Positions 1-11,990 are shown, counted from the first letter of the stretch. The stretch: 64,000 nucleotides of DNA from Massospora cicadina (GCA_022478985.1 JAKSZP010005590.1:37202-101201); one strand, 5' to 3'. Program-made: numbers and translations. The notes: generated by a model not told the origin, from the letters alone.

Positions 1-14
1 AGGCGGGCCAAATT

Positions 15-680
15 TTGAATGAGCGATTAGAAGGCAACTTTGCTGAGGTCTGTTCTAGTTTGGAAGCAAACTATAATTTAGCTACTTGGGCTAATGACTG
101 GGTAGCAGAATTAGCACAAGAGCTAAATGATAGATTGCATCCCATCTTTGACAATTTTGAGAGGAAAGAGGAGTTACCAAAACTTGGGTTAGCAATATAA
201 CTCAGACTTCATTAAATGCTCCAAAGTTCATGAGGCTTAATCATGAAGCCCAAGAGGTGCAACTAAACCATAACGATGAGTTTTTTGACCAGTATCAATG
301 ACTGATCGCCCAATTTCACAGATGAAGGATGAATACACCAAAAAATTAACTACTGGCACTCAATTTGATGGCCAACGGGAAGAGAATAAAAAAGTTTAAG
401 ATCAAATGATCTCTAATCAACAGATATATAATCTTAATGAGGATGTTACCAATATTAAAGAGTCAAACAATATCTTAATGGAGAAGTAAACCAGTGCAAG
501 AAGACAATTAAGGAAAAGGACCAAGTGATTACATCTGGCAACTACAAACTACTAGCTTGAATGAGGAAATTGTGAAGTTAAAGTTAAAAAATTGAAATTG
601 TGTCAATTTGGAAAATTAAATCAATAATCAAATCCATGCTTTGGATGACGGACCTTGTCAGTGTGCCATTAGGCTTTACT
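15..680 (+). pseudogene. Gag N-terminal region of element A, coiled-coil type
   Basis: An open 61-codon stretch (15-200) and further short frames to about 680 are rich in Asn, Gln, Glu, Lys and Leu, with runs such as QQIYNLNEDVTNIKES (about 418-480) that look like coiled coil. Several frameshifts and stops separate the pieces. Position upstream of the capsid-like part supports a Gag N-terminus. No enzymatic motif is seen. Confidence 0.5.
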
Positions 681-804
681 GAAAATTCTTCCAAATACTA
701 TGAGGACGAAGCTTCATAAGTAGCTACTGAAATGGATGCTGTGCCACATCAACAAATGCCTAGCAATATGATTGCTTTAGCCAACCCCAACACCTGAAAC
801 CACA

Positions 805-1340
805 GTGCAGTGCCTCAGCGCCCTAATAAGCCTGGCTCAAGACAACAAAGAAATTTCTGATAACCATGGATGGGAAAACGATAATTACAAACCAGCAAAC
901 CTGCCTGCTTTTGACAAAAATGGAAGTATAACCACATTTGTCAAACGCTTTTTGAAAAAACCATGTATGGGGTCAGTAACCATAACAAAGCAGCCACTAT
1001 GTTCAACTGCTTGGATGAGTGGAGCATTGAGTTGATTATGCCTCACATTAACATAAACCCAACTTACCACGAAATCAAAGAGGCTGTGCTTCAAAAATTT
1101 GGAGGTCTAGAACGAATGTCAACTAGAAAATCCAAGTTTATGAACATTCAATTTAAGAAAGATGAAAAATTGACAAATTTGTGGATTGATTCTATTGCAA
1201 AGCTCAAATTCTCCTAGGCGCAAAGGCTATGGTTGATTTTGACGCTAAGATTGCACTAGAACTGAAGTATAACCTTACTAAGATTTGTCAAACACTTTAA
1301 TGCCTGATTTTTGCAAAACCTTACAACATCTGAATTAGTT
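805..1340 (+). pseudogene. Gag capsid-like region of element A
   Basis: Overlapping frames contain LPAFDKNGSITTFVKRF (about 901-955) and, in the next frame, KEAVLQKFGGLERMS followed by a lysine-rich stretch, typical of the retrotransposon capsid domain. Element D carries the same signature (LPAFDRNGNI at about 24140), so A and D share this Gag type. A frameshift near 960 and a stop after 1217 break the frame. A structural particle protein is inferred from family knowledge. Confidence 0.65.
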
Positions 1341-1828
1341 TATTATTTGCGCAGATGATCACAAAATTACGGCCTTTCTAATACTGGGTACAGATTAGGA
1401 CCTGCTGCCTCTTCTGAAAAACCCTTTGAAACTAATAAACAGATTAACAGTGATCCTCTTGTGAAAACTGAGAAAAAACTCTGATACAAGGGCCCCACGC
1501 CCAAAATAATGAGATTACTTGTTATAACTTCAATCATAAAGGACGTATTTTCTTCCTGATGCCATACGTGTAATGCCAACGTAGTCCTTCTTGATAACGC
1601 TCAGGAGGAGGGAGAAGAACAAGAACAATAGATGCAGTACACTCTATTGTGCCAGAAAAACCAGTCCCACTTGATCAATAAGAATATGTAGGCCATGGGG
1701 TACAGTGTAACAATGAACTGAATTCTATTTTAGTATCAAATGAAGATTGTACAGACATACATGCAGTAACTTGCTCTCAGAGTAAGGTTATCATACCTGA
1801 AGCTTCTAAAATAGCTGCTAAACCATAT

Positions 1829-2270
1829 GTGCAACAAATAATTGAGATTATTACAGATGAAGGGCCGAGCAATGCAGCAAATACCACAAGTTTGAAAGGG
1901 GTAAATATAATTATGCTGATAGACATATTCATCAATGAATTTCCCAGTATTGGAAATACCCTGAAGTCTACTCTTAACTTGTTGGACTCTTCCCATATCC
2001 ACTTAGTAAACTCTATTGATCCCCAATACTATGAGTGCACTTACGTGGACATTCTGGCTAACAATATCAAAGTTGTAGCTATTGTTGATAGCGGAGCATT
2101 TGTAAACATTTTTTCCAAGAAGTTGGTAAAGTAATTGAAAATTGCTCTGAACATTGACTAAAATCAGGAATACAGGACCATGGGCCTTAACAGAACTAAG
2201 ATTGAAGGAGCTTAAAGCGCCTTGACACTGCAATTTGGAGCTTTGGTAGTGGCTGCACCACCTATAGTGC
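1829..2270 (+). pseudogene. Retropepsin-like protease of element A
   Basis: The 101-codon frame 1829-2134 ends with an aspartic protease signature: AIVDSGAFVNIFSKKLV at about 2077-2130, where D-S-G is the catalytic triplet of retropepsins. Frames downstream of the stop continue into residues resembling the protease C-terminus. The usual role is cleavage of the Gag-Pol polyprotein. It is not intact. Confidence 0.75.
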
Positions 2271-2859
2271 TTCTAAATACCAATTACGACATATTAAATA
2301 AAACTAGTTTTTATGGACTTATGATATCTCATGCACTTTTAAAAAAAAATATTGAAATATTGGGCCAATCATTTCTAATTTATTTCTCTCATAACGATAC
2401 AAAGTCCAAAAGTATCTCAGAAACTTTAGCATTATATCTTATGCTGGGATACTACCAGTAGGATATATTCAGCGGGGAAATCAAAGCCTCCCCACGCCAA
2501 CTGCCATAAACAAAAATTGAGGAATACCTCTACGTGTGAATAAGGATGTGACACTAGCTCTAGGCCATCAACTGATTATGAGACTGGGGCCACACTGGAT
2601 ATTCCAGAAGGACTATATGGGGAGGTTGTATCCCCATGGCATCATTCTCAAATGGAACCTAGTCTTGCGCCTGGAATACATAAACCAGGGCATGGGTATA
2701 ATGATGTCCTATTACCAAATTTGACCAGCTGAAGTATTAAGGTCAAAAAATATCAAGAAGTCATATTCATGCATCTATTTCTGAGGGACTAATTAAAATC
2801 AACTGTCAAATTTGGCGACTTATCTGAGCTTGGTTTACTGACTGAAACCCTTGGGGCAC

Positions 2860-3760
2860 ATACTGTAATTCATCAAGAATCATTTATTGGATTATCAGAA
2901 CAACAGAAAGATGGAGCACTAGAGTTGTTCAAACAATACTCCAAAATTTTTGACAAAGATGACTAAGATATAAGTTGTGCAAAAGGAGTACAGCATTTTG
3001 TTGAGACTTGGGGCCATGTGCTTATTAGAATGAGGCCAATCTGGCGCCCAGGGCTAGCAACGAAATAGTTGGAGAAGAGATAAACAAATTGCTGAAAAGT
3101 GAAATTATTGTTCCCTCTATAAATCCCATGCGCTAGTCCATTTTAATTGTAAAGAAAAAAGATGGCAGCAACTGAGTTGTGATTGATTATTGACACCTCA
3201 ATGCCATTATGAAAAAAGATTCGTATCCATTGCCCAGAATTGATGATGCTCTGGACTGTCTTGGAGGGGTGAAATATTTTACTGCAAAAAACTTTATCTC
3301 AGGATATTGGAGAATTTAACTGCCTCAAGAGGAGCAGAAGTGTGCAATGATTGCTACTTAAGGGCTGTTTCCTCTGAAGTGCATGCTACAGGGGCTGTTC
3401 AATGCTCCAGCAACATTTCAGCACGCAAAGGACACAAATTTGGGGGACTTTAAATTATCCTGCGCACTGGTTTACCTGGATGATATTAATGTCTTTTTGC
3501 AAACATTTTCTAAACATCTGGAGCACCATGAACAAGTGTTTGAACGGCTGTTGAAGGCTAATCTGAAGATAAAACCTAGAAAATTTGAATTCTTTAAAAA
3601 ACAATTGGAATACTTCAGGTTCATTATTTATTCCAAGAGCTTGCAGCCTCACCTCAAGAGGTGGAGGCAATTAACAAAAATTAACCTCTGAAAAGTATGA
3701 TGGACGTTAAATATTCTTAGTCATGGTAGGATACTATCAAAGATTCATAGAATGGTTCAC
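2860..3760 (+). pseudogene. Reverse transcriptase of element A
   Basis: Broken frames give the Ty3/gypsy RT motifs in order: a KKDG-type motif near 3150, QGLFNAPATFQ at about 3388-3420, and the catalytic YLDD box (ALVYLDDINVF at about 3463-3495). The frame 3383-3691 reaches the region before the RNase H linker. Both catalytic aspartates of the YLDD box remain, but upstream frameshifts and stops rule out activity. Confidence 0.85.
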
Positions 3761-4270
3761 GAGGATTGCTGAGCCCCTATTCCATTTACTACAAGGAGGA
3801 GTTCGTTTTTGCTGGGCAGATGAGTGCCAAAAGTCCTTTGAGGTTTTAAAAACCAAAATGATAACAGCGCCTATCCTCTGATCTCCAGTTTTCAGCAGGC
3901 CTTTTGTCATACAAACTGACGCCTCATTGACTGCGATTGGGGGTGTGCTATCTCAGATTGGGGATGATGACAAGGAGCATTCGGTTTCTTATTGCAGCAG
4001 GACACTGAATAAGCATAGCATAATTATAAAGTGAACAAACAAGAGTGTTTGGCTGTCATCTATACATGTAAAAAGTTTCAGGTTTATATTCATATCACCA
4101 AGTTTCAAGTAGTGACGGATCACAGCTCATTACAATGACTCCACAGCTTCAAGGAACCTGAGGGACGATTAGCCCACTGGGCTCTGAAATTACAAGCGTA
4201 AAATTATGAAATTGTTCATAGATCTGGAGCATCCCATTAAAAAGCAGACGGACTATTGTGACTTCCTAAT
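3760..4270 (+). pseudogene. RNase H of element A
   Basis: Frames after RT contain IQTDASLTAIGGVLSQIGD (about 3910-3966) and YCSRTLN, the standard N-terminal RNase H strand with its first catalytic Asp. Further fragments match the VTDHSSL region (about 4114-4140). Several stops separate them. Confidence 0.75.
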
Positions 4271-4339
4271 GTAGTTGTCCTGAGCAGTTTGTCCAATGAG
4301 CTTCATGAAAAAAATGATTACTTGAAAGTATGGAGATGA

Positions 4340-5470
4340 ACCACCTGAAGTGCAAAAAGCTATTGAAAAAGCATTAACCAACGCCAAATATTGGAATGGA
4401 ATTTTATACAAACTCAAGCCTGAGGGGCAGCATTAAATTTTCCCAAACCTTCTGACCAAATGGAGATTATTACACAAGCACACAAGGCCGTTGGGCATGA
4501 GGATTGACCAAAACGCTAGAATGAATTCATTCAAATTAATACTGGGATTCCATGCAATTTGTATCCAAGATGTACTTTATAAATGTCATTCATGCCAAAT
4601 TGCAAAGCCTATGAATTTAGATGTGAAACATTATTTGATCAAACCTGACTGGGCTTGGCATACCATGTTGATTGATGTAGTTGGTCCTTTTCCTGTGAGT
4701 AGCTTAGGTAACAAATACATAATTGTTGCTATCAACCATCTAACAAAATGGGTGGAAGTGAAATTAATTCAAGTTGGCAGGGGTCTAACTACTGGCAAGT
4801 TAATTATGGATATTATAATTTATAAGCACAGATGCTCCCAGAAGACCTTGACGGATAATGGCACAAATTTTACTGCCCAGATGGTATAATGGTTAAATGA
4901 GTTGATGTTTTTTTAAAGGAGTGTAGTCAACACCGTACCATCCTGAGACTAATGGTATGGTAGAGCAAGTGAATGGCACTTTAGTCTGCATTATATGCAA
5001 AAATGCAGCCTTGGCGCCTTTGCAATGGGCTACTACCATTAGTGCTACCATGCCTGCGTACAATATTGGACATAACAGCAGCACAGGCCACTCTCCATTT
5101 CAACTTTTATATGGTAGATAGTCCACTCTGCATCCATTATTATACACAGTACTCAGTTCAACTGAAGGAATTAGCCCACATATTTATGTTGAGCAACTAG
5201 TGAAGACCCTAATTGAGTTGCAATCTGAAGACTAAAAAAAGTGATTAGTTTAAAAACTAGTCAAAAGAGCTATGATGATGCTAAACGAGCTACAGTGACT
5301 AAGTTCAAAGAAGGAGACTTAGGAGTATATCGTGACACTCATAGCGCAGGCCACGCGCAAAAGCTGGCCTCACTTTGAAAAGGTCCATTTATTTTATTGG
5401 AGAAATTATCTAAAGATGTGTATCCATTAAAGATCAAGGCTGCTGAGTTGTGAATTGAGTACATGCTAAG
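4340..5470 (+). pseudogene. Integrase of element A
   Basis: The region holds the H2C2 zinc finger remnants (YKCHSCQIAKP at about 4578-4610), the core with IDVVGPFPVS (about 4669), LTDNGTNFTAQ (about 4849) and YHPETNGMVEQVNGTL (about 4936-4983). The three catalytic acidic residues D, D and E of retroviral-type integrase are therefore all still encoded, although in different frames. The longest uninterrupted piece is 132 codons (4491-4889). The C-terminal part can be followed to about 5470. Confidence 0.85.
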
Positions 5471-5489
5471 TTCCTTCATCCAGATCATA

Positions 5490-5620
5490 ATAAATAATAA
5501 TAATACAAAAAAGAAAAAGAAGAAGAAAGAAAAAGTAAAATTATATATATAATAAATATAATAATAAAAAATAATAAAAGATAATAAAAGATAAAAATAA
5601 AAAATGAAAACATAAGATTT
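5490..5620 (+). repeat. A-rich low-complexity stretch after pol of element A
   Basis: Nearly pure A with interspersed T and G (AATAAT, AAGAAG, AAATA runs). Element E has a similar A-rich stretch in the equivalent place (about 49200-49320). Confidence 0.8.
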
Positions 5621-5670
5621 TATTCAGAGGTTTTATGCCTTGTTGTCACTGGAACTAAGTAACCCTTCTT

Positions 5671-5689
5671 TGGGAGGGGGAGGAGAGTG
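5671..5689 (+). other. Internal purine tract (polypurine-tract-like) of element A
   Basis: TTGGGAGGGGGAGGAGAGT lies directly after pol and before the antisense ORF. It resembles a polypurine primer for plus-strand DNA, but the LTR-like sequence starts 1.2 kb further on, after a second tract (6881-6887). Element E has the same double arrangement. Confidence 0.55.
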
Positions 5690-5819
5690 ATATCAAACTG
5701 AGGAAGCCTTTAGTGGAATTAAAGAAATGAAATCTCATACAAGTCTCAACTATCCAGACCCTGTTGGAGATGCACTAAACCCAAAAAGGCTCAGAATCAG
5801 GCACATCGGCCTTGTCAAC

Positions 5820-6768
5820 TTAAGAGAGGCCATCAAACCAAAGGGAAAGACCATTGAAAGGGACTTTGGAACATGCAAGAAAGTTTTGACTCGGGACTAA
5901 ATGCCACAGAAAGGAAGATATAGTTGGTAAGAAGGCTTTCAAGGCAGGGGTAAACTGGGGGAGGAACACATCACACAAAACATCTGCAAACAGGCCACAT
6001 CTAAAACCTTGCACACATCAGGCATGGTATTGATGGGGAGCGAGGAAGGAGGGAAGCAAATGCATACACCCAGAAGAGCCATCTGCAGGACATACTTCTT
6101 GGAAGCCCTTTTGCCAGGCTTTTGCAAAGGTCTCAGTATAGCACAGGATGCACTGATCTTTTAAAACCTGAGTCTAGAGGTCCATTGGGACGTGTAAATC
6201 CATATGCACCGAAGCAGGTTTGCACCAAAGCCTCAAAACCATTTAAGATAAAACAAAGGCCTCATTGGCCTCAAAAATATTGTATGTGGCAACCTCAGGG
6301 CCGTTAGCAAATGTGGACGACAAGTAGGCACTTATGAGCTCTGACATTGAATTGAGCTTGAAACCCAACAAAACCACAGTGCCCAACCATAAGGAGGAAA
6401 CAAGATTGTTGGAAGGTAAGACATAAAAAAGGGAAAACAAGAAGTCAGTAAGGAGATCCCCATCTAAAGAGAATTGATGCCAGATAAGGATTTCTTGGGG
6501 ATGATCAGCTTCAGAAGCCCAAAGAGTTAAAGAGAGAGTCAAAGGATAGATCCCACTTGACCCATTAGGATGTTTGATGGACAGTACTCGAAGCCAAGGG
6601 GGCTTGCTTGGGTTCATTGATAATTGGTGAAGTTACAGCAGGATGCAAAGCCAAACTCTCAGGTACCAGGGAAGCGTAGCTGTCAATTCTGCTTGAGAAA
6701 TCATGGGCAACATGCCCAAGTTGACCATAGCATGCTGCGTGGACTTTCTTAGTCTTAAGAAGGCTCAT
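5820..6768 (-). pseudogene. Antisense ORF of element A (between pol and 3' LTR), homologous to that of element E
   Basis: On the minus strand three or four overlapping frames (67, 124, about 60 and 64 codons) cover about 950 bp. Piece by piece they align, in the same order and with similar spacing, with the antisense frame of element E at 49415-50500: LALHPAVTSPI against LSLAPVASSSI; DLLTDFLFSL against DLLPEFLFQL; LQMALLGVCICFPPSSL against LPLMDLIGGIIWQPLSSI; GLFADVL against GLFANCL. The protein looks mostly helical and hydrophobic, and I recognise no known domain. Frames are shifted at least three times. Function unknown. Confidence 0.6.
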
Positions 6769-6887
6769 CTTTCTGCGGCAGAAAGACTATTGAAATAATG
6801 TTCATATCTTGATAAGTGCAAAAAGTTAGACATTCTGACCCAGAAAAAAGGGTACCAGTCGCTTATATCCATTCAAAACGAGGGAAG

Positions 6888-7700
6888 TGTTGTGTTGTTG
6901 ACTAGACCTAATTGTTGGATACTTAATAGGGACATAATAATGTTAATATGATTAATTTTATTATGGATCATATTGGATATCAATGATTAATTATCAGGAA
7001 TATCCTAAACTTATGTGAAGTTTGGGATCCGTGGCCTAGCAATTCCGCTTAATAATATTTGACTATGATGACATGGGCTCAAGTGCTTAGTTGGTTAGGT
7101 TGGACTTTTTTATAGTTGACTTAATGACTTGGGAACATGGGCTTTGTTAGTCTATGTCAAAATAATTTTTTAGTGTCAATCAAGTTTTAATCAAATTAAT
7201 TACTTATTAGTGGTATTAATCGCCTTGGTATGTGCTGCCAATTGCTTGAAAAGAGCATTAGTTGAGCTATTTGCAGACGCATGAGAAACTCAGTCTTGAG
7301 AATATTTCTGAGTTTAAGACCAACTCTGAGGCGATTGAGTTGTCCTGAGTTGGAAGCTTTTGTTGACCCTCAAAGGAGCTTATTATGTGTTCCTCTGGCC
7401 AAGTGCTATTGGAAATGAGGCATTATGGGTAAGATGTGGTGAACATCAAACCCAATAAATTATCTCCAAGTTAATAATAATAAACTACAATCAACTATTA
7501 CTACAAATTTCATAGTTTAATCTATAAATTTTTTTGTATTTAATACTTTATGTTGTTTAAATTGAGAATTCACTTGAGATCAGAGGATCAGGACAGCGTG
7601 CCATTATCCAAGTAATGACAGAAGAATATGGATTCAATTGTCATTATCAAGGAGTTATAGCTTAACTATTGTCACCATCTGTTCTATTGTCACCATATAA
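6888..7700 (+). repeat. Probable 3' LTR of element A
   Basis: Starts TGTTGTGTTGTTGAC directly after the purine tract AGGGAAG (6881-6887), as a 3' LTR should. The sequence is AT-rich and non-coding. Its 5' partner is outside the window, so the right end cannot be fixed by comparison; 7700 is an estimate. Confidence 0.5.
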
Positions 7701-7783
7701 TAGACACCTAAAACTCCACTGTACCTCAGAAGAAAAACCAGCCATTCACAGTAGGCAAAAATGCAACAGAAAGTTAGGTAACA

Positions 7784-7980
7784 CTCGCCAATGGCCTTGG
7801 GCCATTGACAAAAGTTGTTGCCAGTTTGGAACCCACCCTGAAAATATTAGGGAAAAAGGACCAATGGTGTGTGACTTTGATGAAGAAAGTTTCTTATATA
7901 AAATCTGTTAAAACTCACCATTTGCGCTGGGCCATCGTTAAAAATTGCCATCTGTTCGGAACCCTCCCCTAAAACATCAA
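7784..7980 (+). repeat. Degenerate direct repeat, unit about 70 bp
   Basis: Two stretches, about 7784-7853 and 7912-7980, share ACTCRCCA, GGGCCAT, AAARTTG and GGAACCC in the same order with similar spacing. This looks like an old duplication, clearly diverged. Confidence 0.5.
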
Positions 7981-8325
7981 AATCCCTGTCTGTTGAATCC
8001 CGCTTGGTCAAATGATGCCTAAGTGATTGGGCGTGGGCAGGTTGGGTGTCCCAAGTCTGTTCCCAACCTCTTGGAACTGCACCTATGTATGGTAGCCCTG
8101 GGAGGCTCCTATTGCCTATGGGTGAGATGATGTCACACTAATTGTTGAAACTGTAACAAATATACAATTTGGTCATCCATAGACAACCAACAGCAGCTCA
8201 ACCCGACACTGATAACTTTGAAATCAGTTCAAATTAAGTTTGTTTCACCCCCTCTCACTCAAAGTTCTCATGGTTAGGCCTAATCTTGAGGGCCCCAATA
8301 CTGCGTTTTCCTAATCTATTCCTCA

Positions 8326-8382
8326 AAAATTGATCATCAATTAAGCAGTTGTAACACACTGAGAAAATTGATGATCAATTTT
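8326..8382. repeat. Perfect 17-bp inverted repeat with 23-nt spacer
   Basis: Left arm AAAATTGATCATCAATT (8326-8342) is the exact reverse complement of the right arm (8366-8382). It could form a hairpin. No transposase or terminator context is visible. Confidence 0.8.
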
Positions 8383-8754
8383 GTATGTTTAAATCCAATA
8401 AAATTCCCATACCCCAAGCTCTATTTTTTATATGACGAAATTCTAACCACCTATTATCCCACTTTTCCCAACACTCAAGCCGCGGGCCCTGAGGCCATGA
8501 CAACTTAGTTTGTTGCCAAGCAAATATTTACTTTTATAGCTCATTGACATATGCTGGTTAATTCTCCTGCAGCACAATTTCACAACGTTTAATTAGCAGT
8601 GCCTATGGCATTTAGGCTTGCCTTTTGAATGTCTTTGTATCCATACTGGCGGTCCAGCCTAAACTTTACTTGCCACTATCCTGACACGAGCTGCCAAGGG
8701 AGAGATTATTTTACTCTTATTGAGTCCTGAGGGCTAATATAAAATAAACATTTC

Positions 8755-8960
8755 AGATAGTGTCAACAGGATGTTTGTCAAGGGGCACAATCAGTTTACC
8801 AAAGAGATTGATTCTACAACGGGGAGCATTAGAGGAGAATCTGCTCTATGATGATGATTGTGATCTAAGAAAAGGTTGTTTGGTGCCTAATCTGCGCAGT
8901 GAAGCACTCTTGAGCTTTAATTTACCTCACATGTTAAGCGAGCTGAGATCAGCAGATGAC
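8755..8960 (+). pseudogene. Gag-start fragment of a G-family element
   Basis: This stretch aligns with the gag start of element G at about 15375-15560 and with the second copy at about 21660-21850: GTCAA-GATGTTTG, GCATTAGAG/GCATCTGATGAG, GGTTGTYTGGTGCYTAAT and CTGCGCAG/ATGCACAG appear in order. An open frame of 71 codons covers it. It is fused at about 8960 to the integrase of minus-strand element H, so it is a truncated scrap. Confidence 0.6.
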
Positions 8961-9620
8961 TTTCCCGTAGATTAGTGAAGGGAGTTATTGTATGAAAATT
9001 GGCTAAAGAGAATTGGCTGTCAATGTGTCCTGGGAGGCGGTATCATAGCATCAAAAATATTACTCAAGTGATTGTTTACCATTCCATTTTACCATCATAT
9101 TGAGGAAGTTAAGTTAATGATCTACAAGGCTTAATCCTTAGCATGGTACATTAGGCTCTAAAAATGCAAGGTAAACTGAGGCCCCTTGTCACTAAGCACT
9201 TCCTAGTGAACAATAAGTAGGCAAAAGATGTGCGCCACAGATAACCGTTCTATATCCTCAGCTTTAGTTGTTTTCAGGCAAGGAAAGAAGATGGCATATT
9301 CTGTGAAGCTATCTACAACCACCATAATCACTTCATCCCCATAGGATGTTGGCAAACTTACAATTAGGTTTAAGGAAAAGGAAGTCCATGGCCCCGCTAC
9401 CTGTTGGAGGGTAAGGAGGCCATTTTGTGCAGTCATAACTTATTTTGATCAAGCACAGACAAAGAAGTATTCAATCCATCTGGAAATCTTTTTGAGATAC
9501 CATACCAATCATAAACTAATTTATTAAAGAAATGATTTTTCACGCATGAGTGCTCCATGGCAAGGATATATGATGTTCCCTTATGATGCAGAACGTAGAT
9601 CAGAGGGAACCCATACATTG
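8961..9620 (-). pseudogene. Integrase of element H
   Basis: Minus-strand frames give a decayed zinc finger region (LHHKGTSYILAMEHSCVKNH, about 9590-9530), then the core: a GPWTSFSLNLIVSLPTSYG stretch (about 9390-9330), VVVDSFTEYAIFFPCLKTTKA, LSDKGPQF near 9190 and FSQFSYNNSLH near 9000. In the family the position before LIVGLP holds the first catalytic Asp; here it is Asn. The frame is lost at about 8961, where an unrelated fragment begins. Confidence 0.75.
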
Positions 9621-10279
9621 TCTCTAAAATAGATTATCTTATTCTTTTTGGAATACAATTCAGAAGGGGCTTTACTATTATCAAACATAATCAGGAGGTC
9701 AAGATCTTAAGGGTCTAAAGACTGGGATGCCAATACAGCATCAAGGAGGGAATTTTTGTCTACAGAGGATGCAAGTACTGAGTCAAAAGGAATAGTTGTA
9801 ATTACTTGTTTAGAATAGATGACAGTTATATTAGAGGCTTTAGGACCTCAGGTTTTATATTTAGCTTTGAGATGGAGGAGGCAACCGCGGCAATGGCTGG
9901 AGGTGGAGGAGTTTTGATTTGTTCTGGAGGAAATACCATCTCCAAGTCAGAGTCTGGATTAAGGGCAGGACCCATTAGGGGGAACAACTTTTGATGTCAT
10001 GAAAATATGGGTAGCCCTTTATAAACTTATATTTGAAGTTATTTAAAAGCTTGCGGTGAGTCCAGTTAGCCGCATGTCAACTTTTAGGACTATCAATAGA
10101 AAAAGTGACTTATGATCTTTGCGCACAACCCCAGGGTGTTTAGCATTATGTAATAGCTATCACCAGTAAATCAGCGACAAAGAAACAGCAGCCAACTTTT
10201 TATCATAGATTGCTCATGTGTGCTTCATGACACAAATATCTTAGAAAAAAAGCAACTGGATGTTCCAGATCATGTGTTA

Positions 10280-11990
10280 TTGTAAGAGGATGGCACCAAC
10301 CGCGGTTCTAGAGGCGTCACAAGCCACAATTAAGAGTTTACATTAATCAGAATGATAGAGAACGGGGGCAGAAGTTAAAACCTCCCTTTATTGCCATAAA
10401 CACCTTTTGGCACAGGAGGTCCAATAAAAAGGCGCGCTCTTACCCATTAAAGCGTAGAGTGAGGACAAGTTTGAACAGCTGGTGAAAACTTCTTATGAAA
10501 CTTTTAATAAATCCAGGAAGCTGCTCAGTTGATTCTTTGTTACTGGAGTGGGCCAAGAATGGATATTTTTGTAATTTGGTCTGACCGACCATCTGATTTC
10601 TAATGTTGCCAAATTTAATTTTAATTACTGATACTTATATAAGTGGATTTTAGTAACTTGTATGTTACACCAGCAGGGTTTTAAAAATCAATTTTCTTTT
10701 AAAAATATATTGGGCTACAATGCTAACTATATTGTAACATAAATTAGTCAAATACAAATTTCAAAAGTTTTTAGTATTTGATTGATCCCTCATACCCATC
10801 CGGCGCTATCCCCAATTCATTAACTTATGAGGATTTACTTCAGCTTTTGGGCCTCATAAATGAAATCACTCTTTTATACTATTTTACGCGCCTCGTCATT
10901 GGCAAAAGAACTATTGCCAGAAACTTTTTATTATAAGGTCTCAGCTTTAATGTAATGCCTCATCCTTATTTGTTTGAGTCTAATTGATGAAATTACCTCA
11001 ACCTGTAGGCAATGATTTTCGTGTCTCTGTTGAATATTCCTGAAATATAACCTAATATTCCTCCATGAAGTATGTTACCCAATAGTTGGTCTCTCTGGGA
11101 CTTTAACTTTTTGGAATATCACATAATAGAGGAAGGTTATTTAAATGGGGATTAGTTACATTGAGTAGTTTTACATTAGCGCCACAAAATTGACACCTTT
11201 AGCAATCCCATAAGCCACTGTCAGAACTAGGAGTATACTTTTTGCTTAATTTATATACATATAAGCTCTTTACAACCACTTTGGTCTTTTTGCAATTTGT
11301 ACTTTCAAAATTGCTACCCTTAAAAAGTATACCTGTTGCTCATGCATTTTCCTCTGCCATTAAAATCAGAAGCCTTAGCACCAACTTCAACAGATGGTAC
11401 TTAACTTGGAAGGCGCGATGGCATGTCACCCTTTAATATCAAAATTGCACAGAAACAGAACTTTCATCTTTAAAACTTGCATTTGGATAGCTTAGCGACT
11501 ATAGCAGCATTGTGAGTTGATTCCAACAAAGCCACTAAATCTTTATCATGTTTTTCAACATTTTGCAAGTTGTTTATATTATATTCCACCTAGGCTATTG
11601 TGCAGGAAAACTTGTGATTCTCCATGACATCATCAATGCGCCATTGAAAGACAGTTGGCACGTTTTACTGAACTATAGTGCATAACCTTTAACGGGTAGT
11701 TCCATAATGGGTGCAGATGGCTGTCAGCCATTCTTGGCCAGGCTTGACCTGAACTTGTTTAGAAGCATTTTCCAAGTCAATTTTGGTGAAAAGTTTGGAC
11801 TTTAAAATCGCCTGGGTAGTTACATCCTCAAGAAACAGTGGGTATGAATACAAAACTTAACCATTATTCAGGTTTCCATAATCCACACAAGGTCGTAGTA
11901 TGCCATCTGGTTTCTGCACAAAAACTACTGTAGATGACATGGGAGAGGTTTTCTAATCATCCACTTCTTCTTCACCATATCATAATTTCA
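10280..11990 (-). pseudogene. Reverse transcriptase and RNase H of element H
   Basis: Minus-strand RT motifs in order: VQKPDGILRPCVDYGNLN (about 11935-11875), FTKIDLENASKQVQVKPGQ (about 11795-11735), and the catalytic box read as RIDDVMENH (about 11640). RNase H begins with VACDASRTAVGAILL (about 10335-10290). Many stops lie between. The Asp pair of the catalytic box is retained. Confidence 0.75.

Larger units (their letters stand above)
1..7700 (+). mobile_element. Element A: decayed Ty3/gypsy LTR retrotransposon, left end outside window
   Basis: On the plus strand the order gag, protease, reverse transcriptase, RNase H, integrase can be followed from about 15 to 5470, the Ty3/gypsy order. 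Pol is broken by many stops and frameshifts. After integrase come an A-rich stretch, a purine tract, an antisense ORF and a second purine tract directly before a probable 3' LTR at 6888. The 5' LTR lies outside the window. The layout after pol matches element E, so A and E are probably related. The right end is uncertain. Confidence 0.85.
7701..8754. other. Non-coding stretch, decayed repeat sequence
   Basis: No coherent frame or domain. It contains a degenerate direct repeat (7784-7980) and a perfect inverted repeat (8326-8382), listed separately. Possibly part of the element A LTR or of an older insertion. Confidence 0.5.

Noticed and set aside
5671..5700. 3' LTR of element A starting at TGATATCAAACTG right after the first purine tract
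   Set aside because: The following 1.2 kb is the region homologous at protein level to the antisense ORF of element E, where the LTR is fixed by its partner and starts after a second purine tract; by analogy the A LTR starts at 6888.
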